Below, one piece after another: positions 1-8,778 of a DNA stretch of 64,000 nt (position 1 is its first letter; every line of letters starts with the position of its first letter). Below the pieces are notes generated by a model. The model made no database searches. It worked only from the letters and a program-made list of their open reading frames with translations, and had not been told where the DNA came from. Origin of the DNA: Clostridium sp. TW13 (lineage in GTDB: Bacteria; Bacillota; Clostridia; Clostridiales; Clostridiaceae); NCBI RefSeq assembly GCF_024345225.1, contig NZ_BROD01000001.1, forward strand, positions 4,216,001 to 4,280,000. Reading direction: 5' to 3'. A program made the position numbers and the translations under genes.

Positions 1-60
1 CTTTGATATAGATTTTTCATAGGCAACTGTTTGAAATATTTTTAAATCGTTAATCTCCAT
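1..60 (-). CDS. LysR-family transcriptional regulator, N-terminal fragment cut by the window edge
   Basis: Only the first 20 codons are inside the window. They read MEINDLKIFQTVAYEKSISK on the minus strand, the typical start of a LysR winged helix-turn-helix domain. The gene is divergent from the DUF4865 gene at 212, and a 25-bp inverted repeat lies between the two starts, as expected for a LysR regulator that controls its neighbour and itself. The family is assigned from the N-terminal pattern; the effector-binding domain is not visible. Confidence 0.72.
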   Translation of the reverse strand, partial: MEINDLKIFQTVAYEKSISK

Positions 61-94
61 ATTATAAGAGCCTTTCATTAAAACTAATTTATTT

Positions 95-119
95 TTAATA
101 TCACTATTAGTGATATTAA
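95..119. promoter_or_regulatory. Inverted-repeat operator between lysR and the DUF4865 gene
   Basis: Two perfect 12-bp arms (TTAATATCACTA and its complement) are separated by one base. The repeat sits in the divergent intergenic region, about 35 bp from the lysR start. It upstream of a TATAAT at 176-181 that has no good -35 box, which fits an activator-dependent promoter. LysR proteins bind interrupted palindromes of the T-N11-A type; use by this regulator is inferred. Confidence 0.55.
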
Positions 120-211
120 CATCATTTATAAGTATTATACAATCTCCATATAAATAATTACACTGTAAATGTAGATATAATGGAAAAATAAGGATAATGG
201 AGGGAAAGTTA

Positions 212-775
212 ATGATAGCAACACAATATAAAATTATATTACCTAGTGATTATGACATGAACATAATAAAGGATAGAGTGAGAAATAACGGATATAAAAC
301 AGATGCATTTGAAGACTTAAAATTTAAACTATACCTAACTACAGAAAAGGGAGCAAACGGAAGCTTACAAAATAGCTATTGCCCTTTATATATCTGGAAG
401 GATAGTAACGGCTTAAATAAGTTCTTGTTTGAAGGATTTTATGACAATATAATAAAATCTTTTGGATGGCAAAAAGTAAATGTGGGGATTCCACTAATTG
501 ACACAACCACACATAAAATTAGAGACAGTAAATTCTTATTTGAAGTAACAAGAGAAATATCTCCTAAAGAAAGCCTTAATAACTTAAAAAATGAGATAGA
601 AAAGCATATTCCTAAAATTAAAGAAGCAGAATATGTGGTTGTGTATAGTCCGGATAAATGGATATATAATGTATTCTATTTTATAGATGATTTGAAAAAG
701 GTAATATCAGAAGAAGGAATTCTTTATGATATACTTCATATATCACAGGAAAAAAATTTATCTATATCTTCTTAA
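212..775 (+). CDS. DUF4865 family protein
   Basis: 187-residue soluble protein. The N-terminus (MIATQYKIILPSDYDMNIIK) and the central motifs NKFLFEGFYDNII and SFGWQKVNVGIPLI are, from memory, characteristic of the DUF4865 family, whose biochemical role is unknown. The start at 212 is preferred over the in-frame ATG at 197 because GGAGG at 199-203 is 8 bases upstream of 212. The gene is divergent from a lysR-type regulator, the usual context for the family. An A7 tract near the 3' end gives access to another open frame running to 866 (see findings), but 187 aa fits the family length. Confidence 0.7.
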   Translation: MIATQYKIILPSDYDMNIIKDRVRNNGYKTDAFEDLKFKLYLTTEKGANGSLQNSYCPLYIWKDSNGLNKFLFEGFYDNIIKSFGWQKVNVGIPLIDTTTHKIRDSKFLFEVTREISPKESLNNLKNEIEKHIPKIKEAEYVVVYSPDKWIYNVFYFIDDLKKVISEEGILYDILHISQEKNLSISS

Positions 776-852
776 AGAATATTGTAATAAAGCAATGGCA
801 ACTGAAGCTGCCATTGCATGTAAGAAATATGGATTTGAAACTTTGAATTATA

Positions 853-1584
853 CTAAGATATTTTAAAGGATAAATTAGCTTTCTTCTTTACAAGCAATAC
901 AGTATTTGTAATCATAGAAATAATAGCAAGAATAATGTTTAGTTTTACAAAAGTGCTCAGTATCATTATATATTCCATTGAGCCAATAGATATTCCCCCT
1001 GAGCTACCAGAATAGTTTTGACTGATATCCTTATGATTCTTATCAAGTAACTTAAAATCTGTTAGTAAACTTGATTTCTCACTCATATCACTAGAAGAAT
1101 GAAAATTTATAAGTTCAATAAAGTGATTTCCAAGAGGAACTTTATTTTCTATTACAGTATTTTCATTTATAGTAACTGAAGTTTTATCTATTAAATTATT
1201 AATGTTATCAGCATAAATTAAGAAGTGGGCATAGTTATCTTGAAAGTTAATAGGAGTAATTACTGCATTATCCTTATTGACAGAACCATAATTAGTAGTA
1301 ACATCATCCATCATGTATCTACCATTAAGACCTTTTTTAAATTTAATTATTCCAAATGCTTTATTATGATTTAGAAATAAAGTGTATCTATAATTATTGT
1401 AATCAACATAATCACCAAGGGTATAATCAGAATTTTGTTGGACATTATCTAGACATTGGAGCATGCTTTTTAAATTATTAGTATTGTATAAGCTATCATA
1501 ATCAATATTATATATATTCTTATATGAAATTATAGCAATAAATATAAAGAGTAAGGGCATTATTCCAAGTATATATTTCTTCAT
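853..1584 (-). CDS. Hypothetical membrane-anchored protein with an extracytoplasmic domain
   Basis: 243 residues when started at the ATG at 1584, which has AGGAG 8 bases upstream; a GTG at 1593 overlaps that ribosome site. One hydrophobic helix lies at about residues 3-23 and a longer one near the C-terminus (about 205-235), followed by a basic KKK end. The region between is hydrophilic and rich in Asn, Asp and Tyr, so it probably sits outside the cell. No family is recognised. Confidence 0.65.
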   Translation of the reverse strand: MKKYILGIMPLLFIFIAIISYKNIYNIDYDSLYNTNNLKSMLQCLDNVQQNSDYTLGDYVDYNNYRYTLFLNHNKAFGIIKFKKGLNGRYMMDDVTTNYGSVNKDNAVITPINFQDNYAHFLIYADNINNLIDKTSVTINENTVIENKVPLGNHFIELINFHSSSDMSEKSSLLTDFKLLDKNHKDISQNYSGSSGGISIGSMEYIMILSTFVKLNIILAIISMITNTVLLVKKKANLSFKIS

Positions 1585-1736
1585 TTTTAACACTCCTAAA
1601 TATGAATCTTAATATATTATAACATATTTACTTATTTTACATATATTAAAAATAATATAAAGGCCTATTCACATCTTTTTACTTCTTAAACTGTTTTATG
1701 ATAAGAGTATAGAGCTTTTTATAAAACAGATCTCCA

Positions 1737-1916
1737 TTAATATTTATTTTCATTCTTATATCCTAGGTAAATAACATATAAAGAAATACCGAACTCTATA
1801 AGTAAAATAGCAGTAACCATAACTGGAATTTCGCGTTGACAAATTTCAGTGGCTAATAAAGTCAAAATAAGTTCAAAACAGGTTACGAATAATAGTTGAA
1901 CTCCAAATTTACACAA
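1737..1916 (-). CDS. Small two-helix membrane protein, TTG start
   Basis: A 59-codon ORF below usual length cut-offs. It starts at TTG 1916 with a strong GGGGG ribosome site 8 bases upstream (1924-1928 region). The product has two hydrophobic stretches (VQLLFVTCFELILTLLA and VMVTAILLIEFGISLYVIYL) and ends YKNENKY. Function is unknown. The good ribosome site and clean two-helix pattern support a real gene; no homologue is recognised. Confidence 0.5.
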   Translation of the reverse strand: MCKFGVQLLFVTCFELILTLLATEICQREIPVMVTAILLIEFGISLYVIYLGYKNENKY

Positions 1917-2274
1917 AGAAATTTCCCCCTTTATAAAATAGACAAATTAAATTTCCAAATGATTATACTACCATTATATTGGAAATATGTAACAGGTACA
2001 ATGTTGAAGTTTCGACTATGATTAGGTGTAATTGCAGAATATGGGGAAGATTTAAAGGGTGGAGAACTATAGTTAGAGGAATGACTTTACGAATTGTTGA
2101 ATGTATTATGGAATTTGTATATGAAAGTTATACAGATAAGAAAGAAAAAATACTAAATGGATTTGAGAATAAGGTATCTGAAAATTAGGAGTATTGATTT
2201 TAGAATAGTCGAATAGTATAATTTTTCTATATAAATCATTAAGTGTAAAAAATATAAATTAGGGGGAGAATTTT

Positions 2275-2430
2275 ATGACGGCAATTACTTTATTATCAGG
2301 TTTAAATCTGATACTTATATTAGCAGTAGTAGGGGCGGGTGTTTACGGATTTGTTTTATTTGTAAAGCTTGCAAACAGGGGAATTAAGGCATTAGACATT
2401 TATATCAATGAAAAGACTAATAATCAATAA
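2275..2430 (+). CDS. Small single-pass membrane protein
   Basis: 51-residue ORF with AGGGGGAG 6-7 bases before ATG 2275. It has one transmembrane segment (about residues 11-32, LILILAVVGAGVYGFVLFV) followed by a short basic and polar tail. It ends 12 bp before the next gene, so the two are probably co-transcribed. The length and shape resemble small leader-like or regulatory membrane peptides; no family is recognised. Confidence 0.55.
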   Translation: MTAITLLSGLNLILILAVVGAGVYGFVLFVKLANRGIKALDIYINEKTNNQ

Positions 2431-2442
2431 GGAGGTATTTTT

Positions 2443-2877
2443 GTGAAGAAAACCTTATCTGTTCTGATTGCCTCAGCAATTCTTCTAGGTGCATATCCCA
2501 TAAAGAATGCTATATCACCAAATAATAATCCTACCAAACCAAAGAACAATATTGTATTGGCAAAGGAGAACCCTACACTATCAATAAAGGCTACATTAGC
2601 AGGGAATAATAATCAGGTTGGATTAGTAGATGCACATGATAGTGGTTATTCTCCATTCATGAATTGTGCTATAGGAATCGCATTAGAAGCCAGTTTTAGT
2701 TTGGAGAAAGATTATAAAAACTTAAAATATCATTGGGTTACAGAAGAAGGCTCATTTTTCGTTGAACCAGAAGCAAAGGATGTATTAAATAACGGTGGAG
2801 CAATTGTATGGCAGGCAATTAAAAATCATGAAATTGCTGATATTAAGCACTCTTTTAATATAGTTTTAGAAGTATAG
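2443..2877 (+). CDS. Secreted hypothetical protein, probably truncated by a frameshift
   Basis: GTG start with GGAGG 8 bases upstream. The first ~20 residues form a signal peptide (KK, then a hydrophobic core to about residue 20). The mature part looks like a small beta-rich domain with aromatic strands (LKYHWVTEEGSFFVEP, HSFNIVLEV). The frame stops at 2877, but a -1 shift continues as coding-like sequence to 2957 (DMDSNKVVDKTSITINAND), typical of the last strands of an immunoglobulin-like domain. A single-base deletion near 2874-2877 is therefore likely. Follows the small membrane gene by 12 bp. Confidence 0.6.
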   Translation: MKKTLSVLIASAILLGAYPIKNAISPNNNPTKPKNNIVLAKENPTLSIKATLAGNNNQVGLVDAHDSGYSPFMNCAIGIALEASFSLEKDYKNLKYHWVTEEGSFFVEPEAKDVLNNGGAIVWQAIKNHEIADIKHSFNIVLEV

Positions 2878-2967
2878 ACATGGATAGTAACAAGGTAGTG
2901 GATAAAACAAGTATAACTATTAATGCTAATGATGGTTTTTACAAAGTGCAAAAATAAAAGTGTAGTT

Positions 2968-3021
2968 GAACTTATAGAATAGACATTGATAAAAGAGTCT
3001 ATTTTTATAGGTTCTTTTTTT
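2968..3021 (+). terminator. Rho-independent terminator
   Basis: A long stem begins GAACTTATAG and closes with its near complement at 3006-3014, followed by T7. It closes the unit ending at 2957. A closely related hairpin recurs at 7113-7167. Confidence 0.8.
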
Positions 3022-3082
3022 GTTTAATCATTGCTAAAATGAGTTTAATATTTAAGGTTTACAATTGGAGGGAATGATAAAT

Positions 3083-4597
3083 ATGTTAAAAACAGCAGCA
3101 GTTTTTAGTGATAATATGGTTTTACAAAGAGAGAAGAATATAAATATATGGGGAACTGGAGATAATGGAAGCATAGTTACAGTTACCTTAGATGAACATA
3201 GTGTTAGCACGAGAGTAATCGATAACAAGTGGATGGCTATTTTGCCAAGCATGAAGGCAGGTGGTCCTTATGTTGTGAAAATTACTGATGGTAAGAGTTC
3301 AATTGAATTTAGTAATGTAATGATAGGAGAGGTCTGGTTAGCAGGTGGACAATCCAACATGGAGCTTGAACTTCAAAACAGTAAAGATGGTAAGGATGTT
3401 GTAGCTAACATAAACAACAATAAGGTAAGATTCTACAATACTTTAAGGTTAAGCTATATAGATGATGAATTCTATGAAAAGGAATCTAATAATGCTTGGC
3501 AGGAGTGCAGTCCAGAAACTGCAGGTACCTGGTCAGCAGTTGGATATTATTATGCTAAAAAATTATCAGAAGAATTAAATGTAACTGTAGGAGTTATAGG
3601 TTGCAATTGGGGTGGAACCTCAGCTTCAGCATGGATAAGCAGAGAAAGCTTGGAACTAGACAAAGACACAAACACATATGTTGAAGAGTATGATAAGGCT
3701 AATGAAGGAAGAACCTTTGAGGAGTATGTTAAAGAACTTGAGGAGTATAATAACTGGTATGAAGCATGGCAGAAGAGAGTTGATAAGTGCTATGCAGAAA
3801 AACCAGATATACTTTGGTCACAAGTACAAAAAATTGCAGGGGAATGCCGTTGGCCAGAACCACTTGGACCAAAATCTCCATTTAGAGCAGGTGGACTTTA
3901 TGAAACAATGCTTCAGAGGGTAACTCCATATACATTAAGAGGCTTTATTTATTATCAAGGAGAAAGTGATGATCATAAACCTAAGATATATGGCAAGTTA
4001 TTAGCCAAGCTTATTGAACAATGGAGAAAGGATTGGCAAGATGATGAACTTCCATTTATGTTTGTACAGCTTCCAATGTTCATAGGCAGAGAAGATGAAG
4101 ATAAAAAGAATTGGGCTATAATAAGAGAACAACAGATGAAGGTACACAAAACTATAAAAAATACAGGAATAGCAATGATTTTAGACTGTGGAGAGTTTGA
4201 TAATATTCATCCGCTGGACAAACAATCAGTAGGATTGAGATTAGCGGTGCAATCACTTTATCATGTATATGGCAAGAATGTACATGCTTATGGACCAATC
4301 TATAAAAGTTTAAAATACTTAAATAATGCTATTGAGTTAAGCTTTGAACATGCAGAAGGTGGAATTCAAGTTAAGGGAGAAAAGGTGGAAGGCTTTGAAA
4401 TTGCAGGAGAAGATAAAAAGTTTATTCCAGCAGATGTGAAAATCAATAATAACAAGGTTATTGTATCTGCAAAGGAAGTTACAGAACCTAAATATGTTAG
4501 ATATGCTTGGACTAATTATGGACCTGTAACACTATTTAATAATGTTGGCTTACCTATGTCTACTTTTAGAACCAGTGAATATGATGAGATAGTTTAG
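3083..4597 (+). CDS. Sialate O-acetylesterase-type SGNH carbohydrate esterase
   Basis: 504 residues. GQSNM around residue 89-93 carries the nucleophile serine, and DNIHP near residue 372-376 supplies the Asp-His pair of the sialate O-acetylesterase (SASA, CE6-like) family. The enzyme removes O-acetyl groups from sialic acids or similar sugars so they can be degraded. No signal peptide is visible, so the substrate is probably an imported sugar. ATG 3083 is chosen because GGAGGG (3067-3072) is 10 bases upstream; the ATG at 3074 is too close to it. No other sialic-acid genes are nearby, so the exact substrate is uncertain. Confidence 0.85.
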   Translation: MLKTAAVFSDNMVLQREKNINIWGTGDNGSIVTVTLDEHSVSTRVIDNKWMAILPSMKAGGPYVVKITDGKSSIEFSNVMIGEVWLAGGQSNMELELQNSKDGKDVVANINNNKVRFYNTLRLSYIDDEFYEKESNNAWQECSPETAGTWSAVGYYYAKKLSEELNVTVGVIGCNWGGTSASAWISRESLELDKDTNTYVEEYDKANEGRTFEEYVKELEEYNNWYEAWQKRVDKCYAEKPDILWSQVQKIAGECRWPEPLGPKSPFRAGGLYETMLQRVTPYTLRGFIYYQGESDDHKPKIYGKLLAKLIEQWRKDWQDDELPFMFVQLPMFIGREDEDKKNWAIIREQQMKVHKTIKNTGIAMILDCGEFDNIHPLDKQSVGLRLAVQSLYHVYGKNVHAYGPIYKSLKYLNNAIELSFEHAEGGIQVKGEKVEGFEIAGEDKKFIPADVKINNNKVIVSAKEVTEPKYVRYAWTNYGPVTLFNNVGLPMSTFRTSEYDEIV

Positions 4598-4612
4598 CAA
4601 TCTTTTGAAATG

Positions 4613-4650
4613 AAGGCTAGAGCTTTGAAAATAAAGTTTCTAGTCTTTAT
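4613..4650 (+). terminator. Probable terminator after the esterase gene
   Basis: AAGGCTAGAGCTTT and AAAGTTTCTAGTCTTT form a stem around a short A-rich loop just after the stop codon. The T-run is short. Confidence 0.5.
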
Positions 4651-4843
4651 CATTGTTATGGTATTTAGCAGTTAAAATGCCAAAAAAATAAAGCTAACAG
4701 TTTTTAAAAGAGTATAGTACATTTTATCAGAAATTGCTGTAAAACAGTAACAAAATTTGTCTATATATAATATATCAGTAATATACGGTTTATTTTAAAT
4801 TGCAACAAAGGATTAATTTAAAATATACGGAGGATAAATGTAA

Positions 4844-7063
4844 ATGAGATTAACAAATGTTGAGCAAACAATCACCCAACCAAATGGAGAGGTGATAGAG
4901 TGTTATGCAAGTGGAGATGAGTATTTTAATTGGCTTCATGATGCAGATGGGTATATTATAATTCAAGATGATAAGACAGGTTATTACTCTTATGCAAAAC
5001 ATGTTGATGAAAAGCTAGCACCATCTGATAATATAGTTACAGAAATGGCAATTAATAATTTAGGTGTTGTTAATGCTTTTAATGAAGCTGTTAAAATAGA
5101 AGATATAAAAGTTCCTTATAATATTATAAAAAACAAGAAATTAATGTACCAAGACAATCCTAACCCAGCACCTCAACAAGGTACAATTAATAATTTAGTT
5201 GTTTTTATAAGATTTAGTGATGATACACCATTTTCTAATTCGATAACAGTTTATGAGGATATGTTTAATAATAGCACCACTAATTACAATTCTATGTACA
5301 ATTATTTTAAAGAGACATCCTATAATAAATTGGCAGTATCTTCAACCTTCTATCCCACTACAGCTCCGTTAACAACTGTATTGTCATATCAAGATTCACA
5401 TCCTAGAGCATATTATAAACCTGCATCAGCAACAAATCCTATTGGTTATACTGGTATGACAGATAGAGCTGATAGAGAGCATACACTTTTAGAAAATGCG
5501 GTAAATTCTATTAGCAGTCAGGTTAGTCCAAGCTTAAATATAGATGCAGATAATGACGGGAAAGTAGACAATGTGTGTTTTATAGTTAAGGGTTCTCCAG
5601 AAGGATGGAATGACTTACTTTGGCCACATCAATGGGTGTTGTATACTAAAGATGTTTTTATCAATGGAAAAAGAGTTTGGACCTATAATTTTCAATTAAA
5701 TGACTATTTGTTCGCTCCAGCTGTAGGAGTAGGAGTTCTTTCACATGAAATGTCTCACTCTATAGGCTATCCAGATTTATATCATTATTCACAAGATGAA
5801 TTATCACCTGTATCTGTTTGGGATCTGATGGAAAGAGATTTAAATCCCCCTCAATACTCTGGAGCTTATATGAAATTTAGATATGGTACCTGGATTGTTG
5901 GTATTCCTGAAATCACTACACCAGGTAGTTATACTCTAAACCCATTAACTTCTCCTACAAATAACTGTTATAAAATTAAATCTAATTTATCTGCAACAGA
6001 GTATTTTGTTTTGGAATATAGAAAGAGAACTTCACCTTTTGAAAGTTCACTTCCAGGTTCAGGATTATTAGTATACAGGATTAATACTGCTGTTGATGGC
6101 AAAGGAAATGCTGAGGGACCTCCAGATGAAGTATATGTTTATAGACCAGGTGGAACTACAACTGAAAATGGAGATCCTGAAAATGCAAATTTGAGTAGTG
6201 ATGTTGGCAGAACTTCTATAGGGGGAGCTGACAATCCTCTATTTTTTTCTGATGGCACTGATAGTGGAATAAGTATAAGTAATGTAGGGAGTGCAGGAAA
6301 CACCATATCCTTTGATGTATCTTTTGCTGTAGCATTAAGTGCAGATCTATCCATTACAAAAGTAGATTCTCCAGATCCTGTTTTAGTAGGAGAGAATTTA
6401 AAATACGAGTTAACTGTAAAAAATAATGGACCTGATGCAGCTAAGAATGTTGTAGTAACAGACACTTTATCAACAGATGTAGAATTTGTTTCAGTAAATT
6501 CAACTAAAGGAACTTGTTCTTACTCAAGTGGAAAGGTAACTTGCAATATAGGAGACATGAATAAGTTGGATACTGCTCTAATAACCATAAGTGTAAAACC
6601 ATTGAAGGAAGGCAAGATAACTAATACAGCTACTGTAACTAGTGACACTTTTGATCCGAATTTATCAAATAATACAGCTACTACAGTCACAACAGTTAAA
6701 AAGGTTACAGTTAAGCTATCCACTGGTGCAGTGGCTCCAGATAGTGAGGCTAAAAGCTTGATTATAGTTGTAGAAAATAAAAATTCAACTGAAGTAAGAG
6801 TGCTAGTAGCAGTTAAGCATTTTTCAGATTTTCATTGGCAGGAAGAACAAGAAGAAGCAATTATAGCCCCTAATAGTACAAGAGTATTGGTATCAAATAA
6901 ACTGAGATCATTGTATGAAGTAGTATTTGATAATGTACCTGAAGGAGTGTATTTCTGGACAGCAACAAGAATGGAATGCTGTAGTGAGCCATTAGTTCAG
7001 AGTAACTTTATAGCAGCCAACACATTTAGGCACACTGAATTAATTGAATTAGCAGATAAATAA
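4844..7063 (+). CDS. M6-type (immune inhibitor A-like) metalloprotease with a DUF11 repeat
   Basis: 739 residues. HEMSHSIGYPD at 301-311 is the zinc-binding HExxHxxGxxD motif of M6 proteases. The N-terminal GDEYFNWLHDADGYIIIQD resembles the family propeptide. After the catalytic part come a DUF11 (CARDB-like) domain at about 505-620 (SITKVDSPDPVLVGENLKY, then PDAAKNVVVTDTL) and a C-terminal beta domain of unknown type (625-739) with a CC pair. M6 enzymes normally act outside the cell, yet no signal peptide precedes MRLTNVEQ. ATG 4844 has GGAGG 9-10 bases upstream; the ATG at 4838 is followed directly by a stop. Confidence 0.85.
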   Translation: MRLTNVEQTITQPNGEVIECYASGDEYFNWLHDADGYIIIQDDKTGYYSYAKHVDEKLAPSDNIVTEMAINNLGVVNAFNEAVKIEDIKVPYNIIKNKKLMYQDNPNPAPQQGTINNLVVFIRFSDDTPFSNSITVYEDMFNNSTTNYNSMYNYFKETSYNKLAVSSTFYPTTAPLTTVLSYQDSHPRAYYKPASATNPIGYTGMTDRADREHTLLENAVNSISSQVSPSLNIDADNDGKVDNVCFIVKGSPEGWNDLLWPHQWVLYTKDVFINGKRVWTYNFQLNDYLFAPAVGVGVLSHEMSHSIGYPDLYHYSQDELSPVSVWDLMERDLNPPQYSGAYMKFRYGTWIVGIPEITTPGSYTLNPLTSPTNNCYKIKSNLSATEYFVLEYRKRTSPFESSLPGSGLLVYRINTAVDGKGNAEGPPDEVYVYRPGGTTTENGDPENANLSSDVGRTSIGGADNPLFFSDGTDSGISISNVGSAGNTISFDVSFAVALSADLSITKVDSPDPVLVGENLKYELTVKNNGPDAAKNVVVTDTLSTDVEFVSVNSTKGTCSYSSGKVTCNIGDMNKLDTALITISVKPLKEGKITNTATVTSDTFDPNLSNNTATTVTTVKKVTVKLSTGAVAPDSEAKSLIIVVENKNSTEVRVLVAVKHFSDFHWQEEQEEAIIAPNSTRVLVSNKLRSLYEVVFDNVPEGVYFWTATRMECCSEPLVQSNFIAANTFRHTELIELADK

Positions 7064-7112
7064 TCGATTGACTGTATCACTATATAAAATAGAGTTTATC
7101 TGAAAATAAGTT

Positions 7113-7167
7113 AGAACCTATAGAATGGACATTGTTAAAAGAGTTCATTCTTATAGGTTCTTTTTTT
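7113..7167 (+). terminator. Rho-independent terminator
   Basis: A long stem (AGAACCTATAGAATGGAC paired with the 7144-7160 arm) is followed by T7. It is very similar to the terminator at 2968-3021, so the hairpin appears to have been duplicated. Confidence 0.82.
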
Positions 7168-7332
7168 ATCACTACTTGATTATTAAGAAGGAAAAAAAGT
7201 ACGAAAAAAAAATACTGTAATAAATTTGAAATCAAAGTTTAATATTTAAAGCATAAATTCAGATTGTTTTACAAAAAAAGTAATATATAATATTATCATC
7301 AGGGTAAAATTGTAAAAAGGGGATTTGTGAAT

Positions 7333-7833
7333 ATGAAAAATAAGGTGATAATAGGGTTATCTGTTGTAGTATGTATTTTGCTGATAAGCACAGTAGTATT
7401 GGGGGTAAAACTTAATGATACCAAAAAGGCAGATAAAACAAAGAGTAACATTACCACCCCAAAGGTAGAAGAAGATGTGTCAGCTGTAGAAATCAAGTTT
7501 TCAGGTGAAATAACCAATAAAGAGAAGGCGTATGCATTAGTGACTAAATACTTAGAACAATATAAAAAGGGATCATTGGGAAGTCAACAAATACTAGATT
7601 ATAAAGTGGGAGTAATTAAAGTAAGAGCGGCAAAGGATTTAGGATTTGAATGCAGCTTTGATTTTTCTGTTAAGCCTAAGGATGCTAATGCTTGGTTAGT
7701 GGGAAGTGCAAAACAAGAAGGGGAATGGATAAGTAAAGATATGTTTGTTGAAGTTAAGAAGTCAGGAGACCTATATACTTTTAACATACCAGCAACTTCT
7801 CCAAATGCAGAAAACAGCAGTGAATTTAAATAA
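7333..7833 (+). CDS. Membrane-anchored hypothetical protein
   Basis: 166 residues. An N-terminal hydrophobic segment (residues 4-24, VIIGLSVVVCILLISTVVLG) is followed by a Lys/Thr-rich linker and a soluble domain of about 120 residues that should lie outside the membrane. The cysteine in the helix is not in a lipobox context. ATG 7333 is 10 bases from GGGG 7319-7322; a GTG at 7327 is also possible. No family recognised. A good terminator follows. Confidence 0.6.
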   Translation: MKNKVIIGLSVVVCILLISTVVLGVKLNDTKKADKTKSNITTPKVEEDVSAVEIKFSGEITNKEKAYALVTKYLEQYKKGSLGSQQILDYKVGVIKVRAAKDLGFECSFDFSVKPKDANAWLVGSAKQEGEWISKDMFVEVKKSGDLYTFNIPATSPNAENSSEFK

Positions 7834-7860
7834 GGAATCTAAAAATAAATAGCAATATAA

Positions 7861-7899
7861 AATATCCTTGGAGCAATAAGTTCCGAGGATATTGTTTTG
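7861..7899 (+). terminator. Rho-independent terminator
   Basis: AATATCCTTGGA and TTCCGAGGATATT form a stem around an 8-base loop, followed by a T-rich stretch. Confidence 0.7.
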
Positions 7900-8003
7900 T
7901 TATATGTTATTTATGATAAAATAGGTAATAAATAATTATATTACGAGAACATTATCTATAAATTTGTTTAGAATATTTATGGAGTTTTAGGAGGGCGTTT
8001 CTT

Positions 8004-8777
8004 TTGAAAGGATATACCTTAATTACAGGTGCAAGTGCAGGTATTGGATATGAACTTGCGAAGCTTTTTGCTATGGATAAGAATCCACTTATATTAGTAG
8101 CTAGAAATGAAAAAAGATTAGCCGAAATTCAAAAAGATTTTGCAGAAAAATATAATGTTGATGTAAAATATTTAGCTTTAGATTTAAGTAATGAACATAA
8201 TGTGGATTATATATATGAATTTGTGGAAGAAAATAATTTAGTTGTGGATAACTTAATAAACAATGCGGGGTTTGGTAGCTTTGGTGCATTTCACGAAGTT
8301 GATATAGAAAAAGATTTAGAGATGATAAAGGTTAATGTTTATGCCTTGACTAAGCTTACGAAGTTATTTTTGCCAAAGCTTGTGGAGAGAAATACAGGAG
8401 GCATACTTAACGTTGCATCGACTGCTGCCTTTGGAGTTGGTCCCATAATGTCTGTGTATTATGCAACTAAAAGTTACGTGCTTTCCTTAACAGAGGCTAT
8501 AGCTGAAGAACTTAAAGGAACAAAGATTAAAATTTCAACCTTATGCCCAGGGCCAGTGAACACAGGTTTCCAAGGCAGAGCAGGTGTGGAGAAGTCTGAA
8601 CTTACAAAAGGTTATATGATGACAGCAAAAGAAGTTGCAGAAGTAGGCTATAAACAATTTAATAAAGGGAAAACTATAATAATTCCGGGTATGAAGAATA
8701 AGTTCTTAGTTCAAAGTTTTAGGTTCTTACCAAGAAAGCTTATTTCATCAATAGCCATAAAACTAAATAAGAAATAA
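8004..8777 (+). CDS. Short-chain dehydrogenase/reductase (SDR)
   Basis: 257 residues, a classical SDR length. The nucleotide-binding TGASAGIG is at 8-15 and NNAG at 86-89; the catalytic serine is in VAST (about 139), and YxxxK is Y152/K156. It should catalyse an NAD(P)-dependent alcohol/ketone reaction in the cytoplasm, but the substrate cannot be told. The C-terminal basic stretch (FLVQSFRFLPRKLIS) is common in the DltE/YqjQ-like subgroup. It starts at TTG 8004 with AGGAGGG 8 bases upstream, and no closer ATG exists. It is flanked by its own palindromic repeat rather than an operon partner. Confidence 0.85.
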   Translation: MKGYTLITGASAGIGYELAKLFAMDKNPLILVARNEKRLAEIQKDFAEKYNVDVKYLALDLSNEHNVDYIYEFVEENNLVVDNLINNAGFGSFGAFHEVDIEKDLEMIKVNVYALTKLTKLFLPKLVERNTGGILNVASTAAFGVGPIMSVYYATKSYVLSLTEAIAEELKGTKIKISTLCPGPVNTGFQGRAGVEKSELTKGYMMTAKEVAEVGYKQFNKGKTIIIPGMKNKFLVQSFRFLPRKLISSIAIKLNKK

Positions 8778-8778
8778 A

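Noticed and set aside
1691-1729. CTGTTTTAT/ATAAAACAG inverted repeat after the small minus-strand gene
   Set aside because: Only 9-bp arms with a 21-base loop and no T-run; too weak to call a terminator.
1979-2188. 69-codon plus-strand ORF starting at TTG
   Set aside because: No ribosome site, no recognised motif, biased Arg/Cys composition; not supported as a gene.
6139-6723. Minus-strand ORFs inside the M6 protease gene
   Set aside because: Shadows of the repetitive DUF11 coding sequence without ribosome sites.
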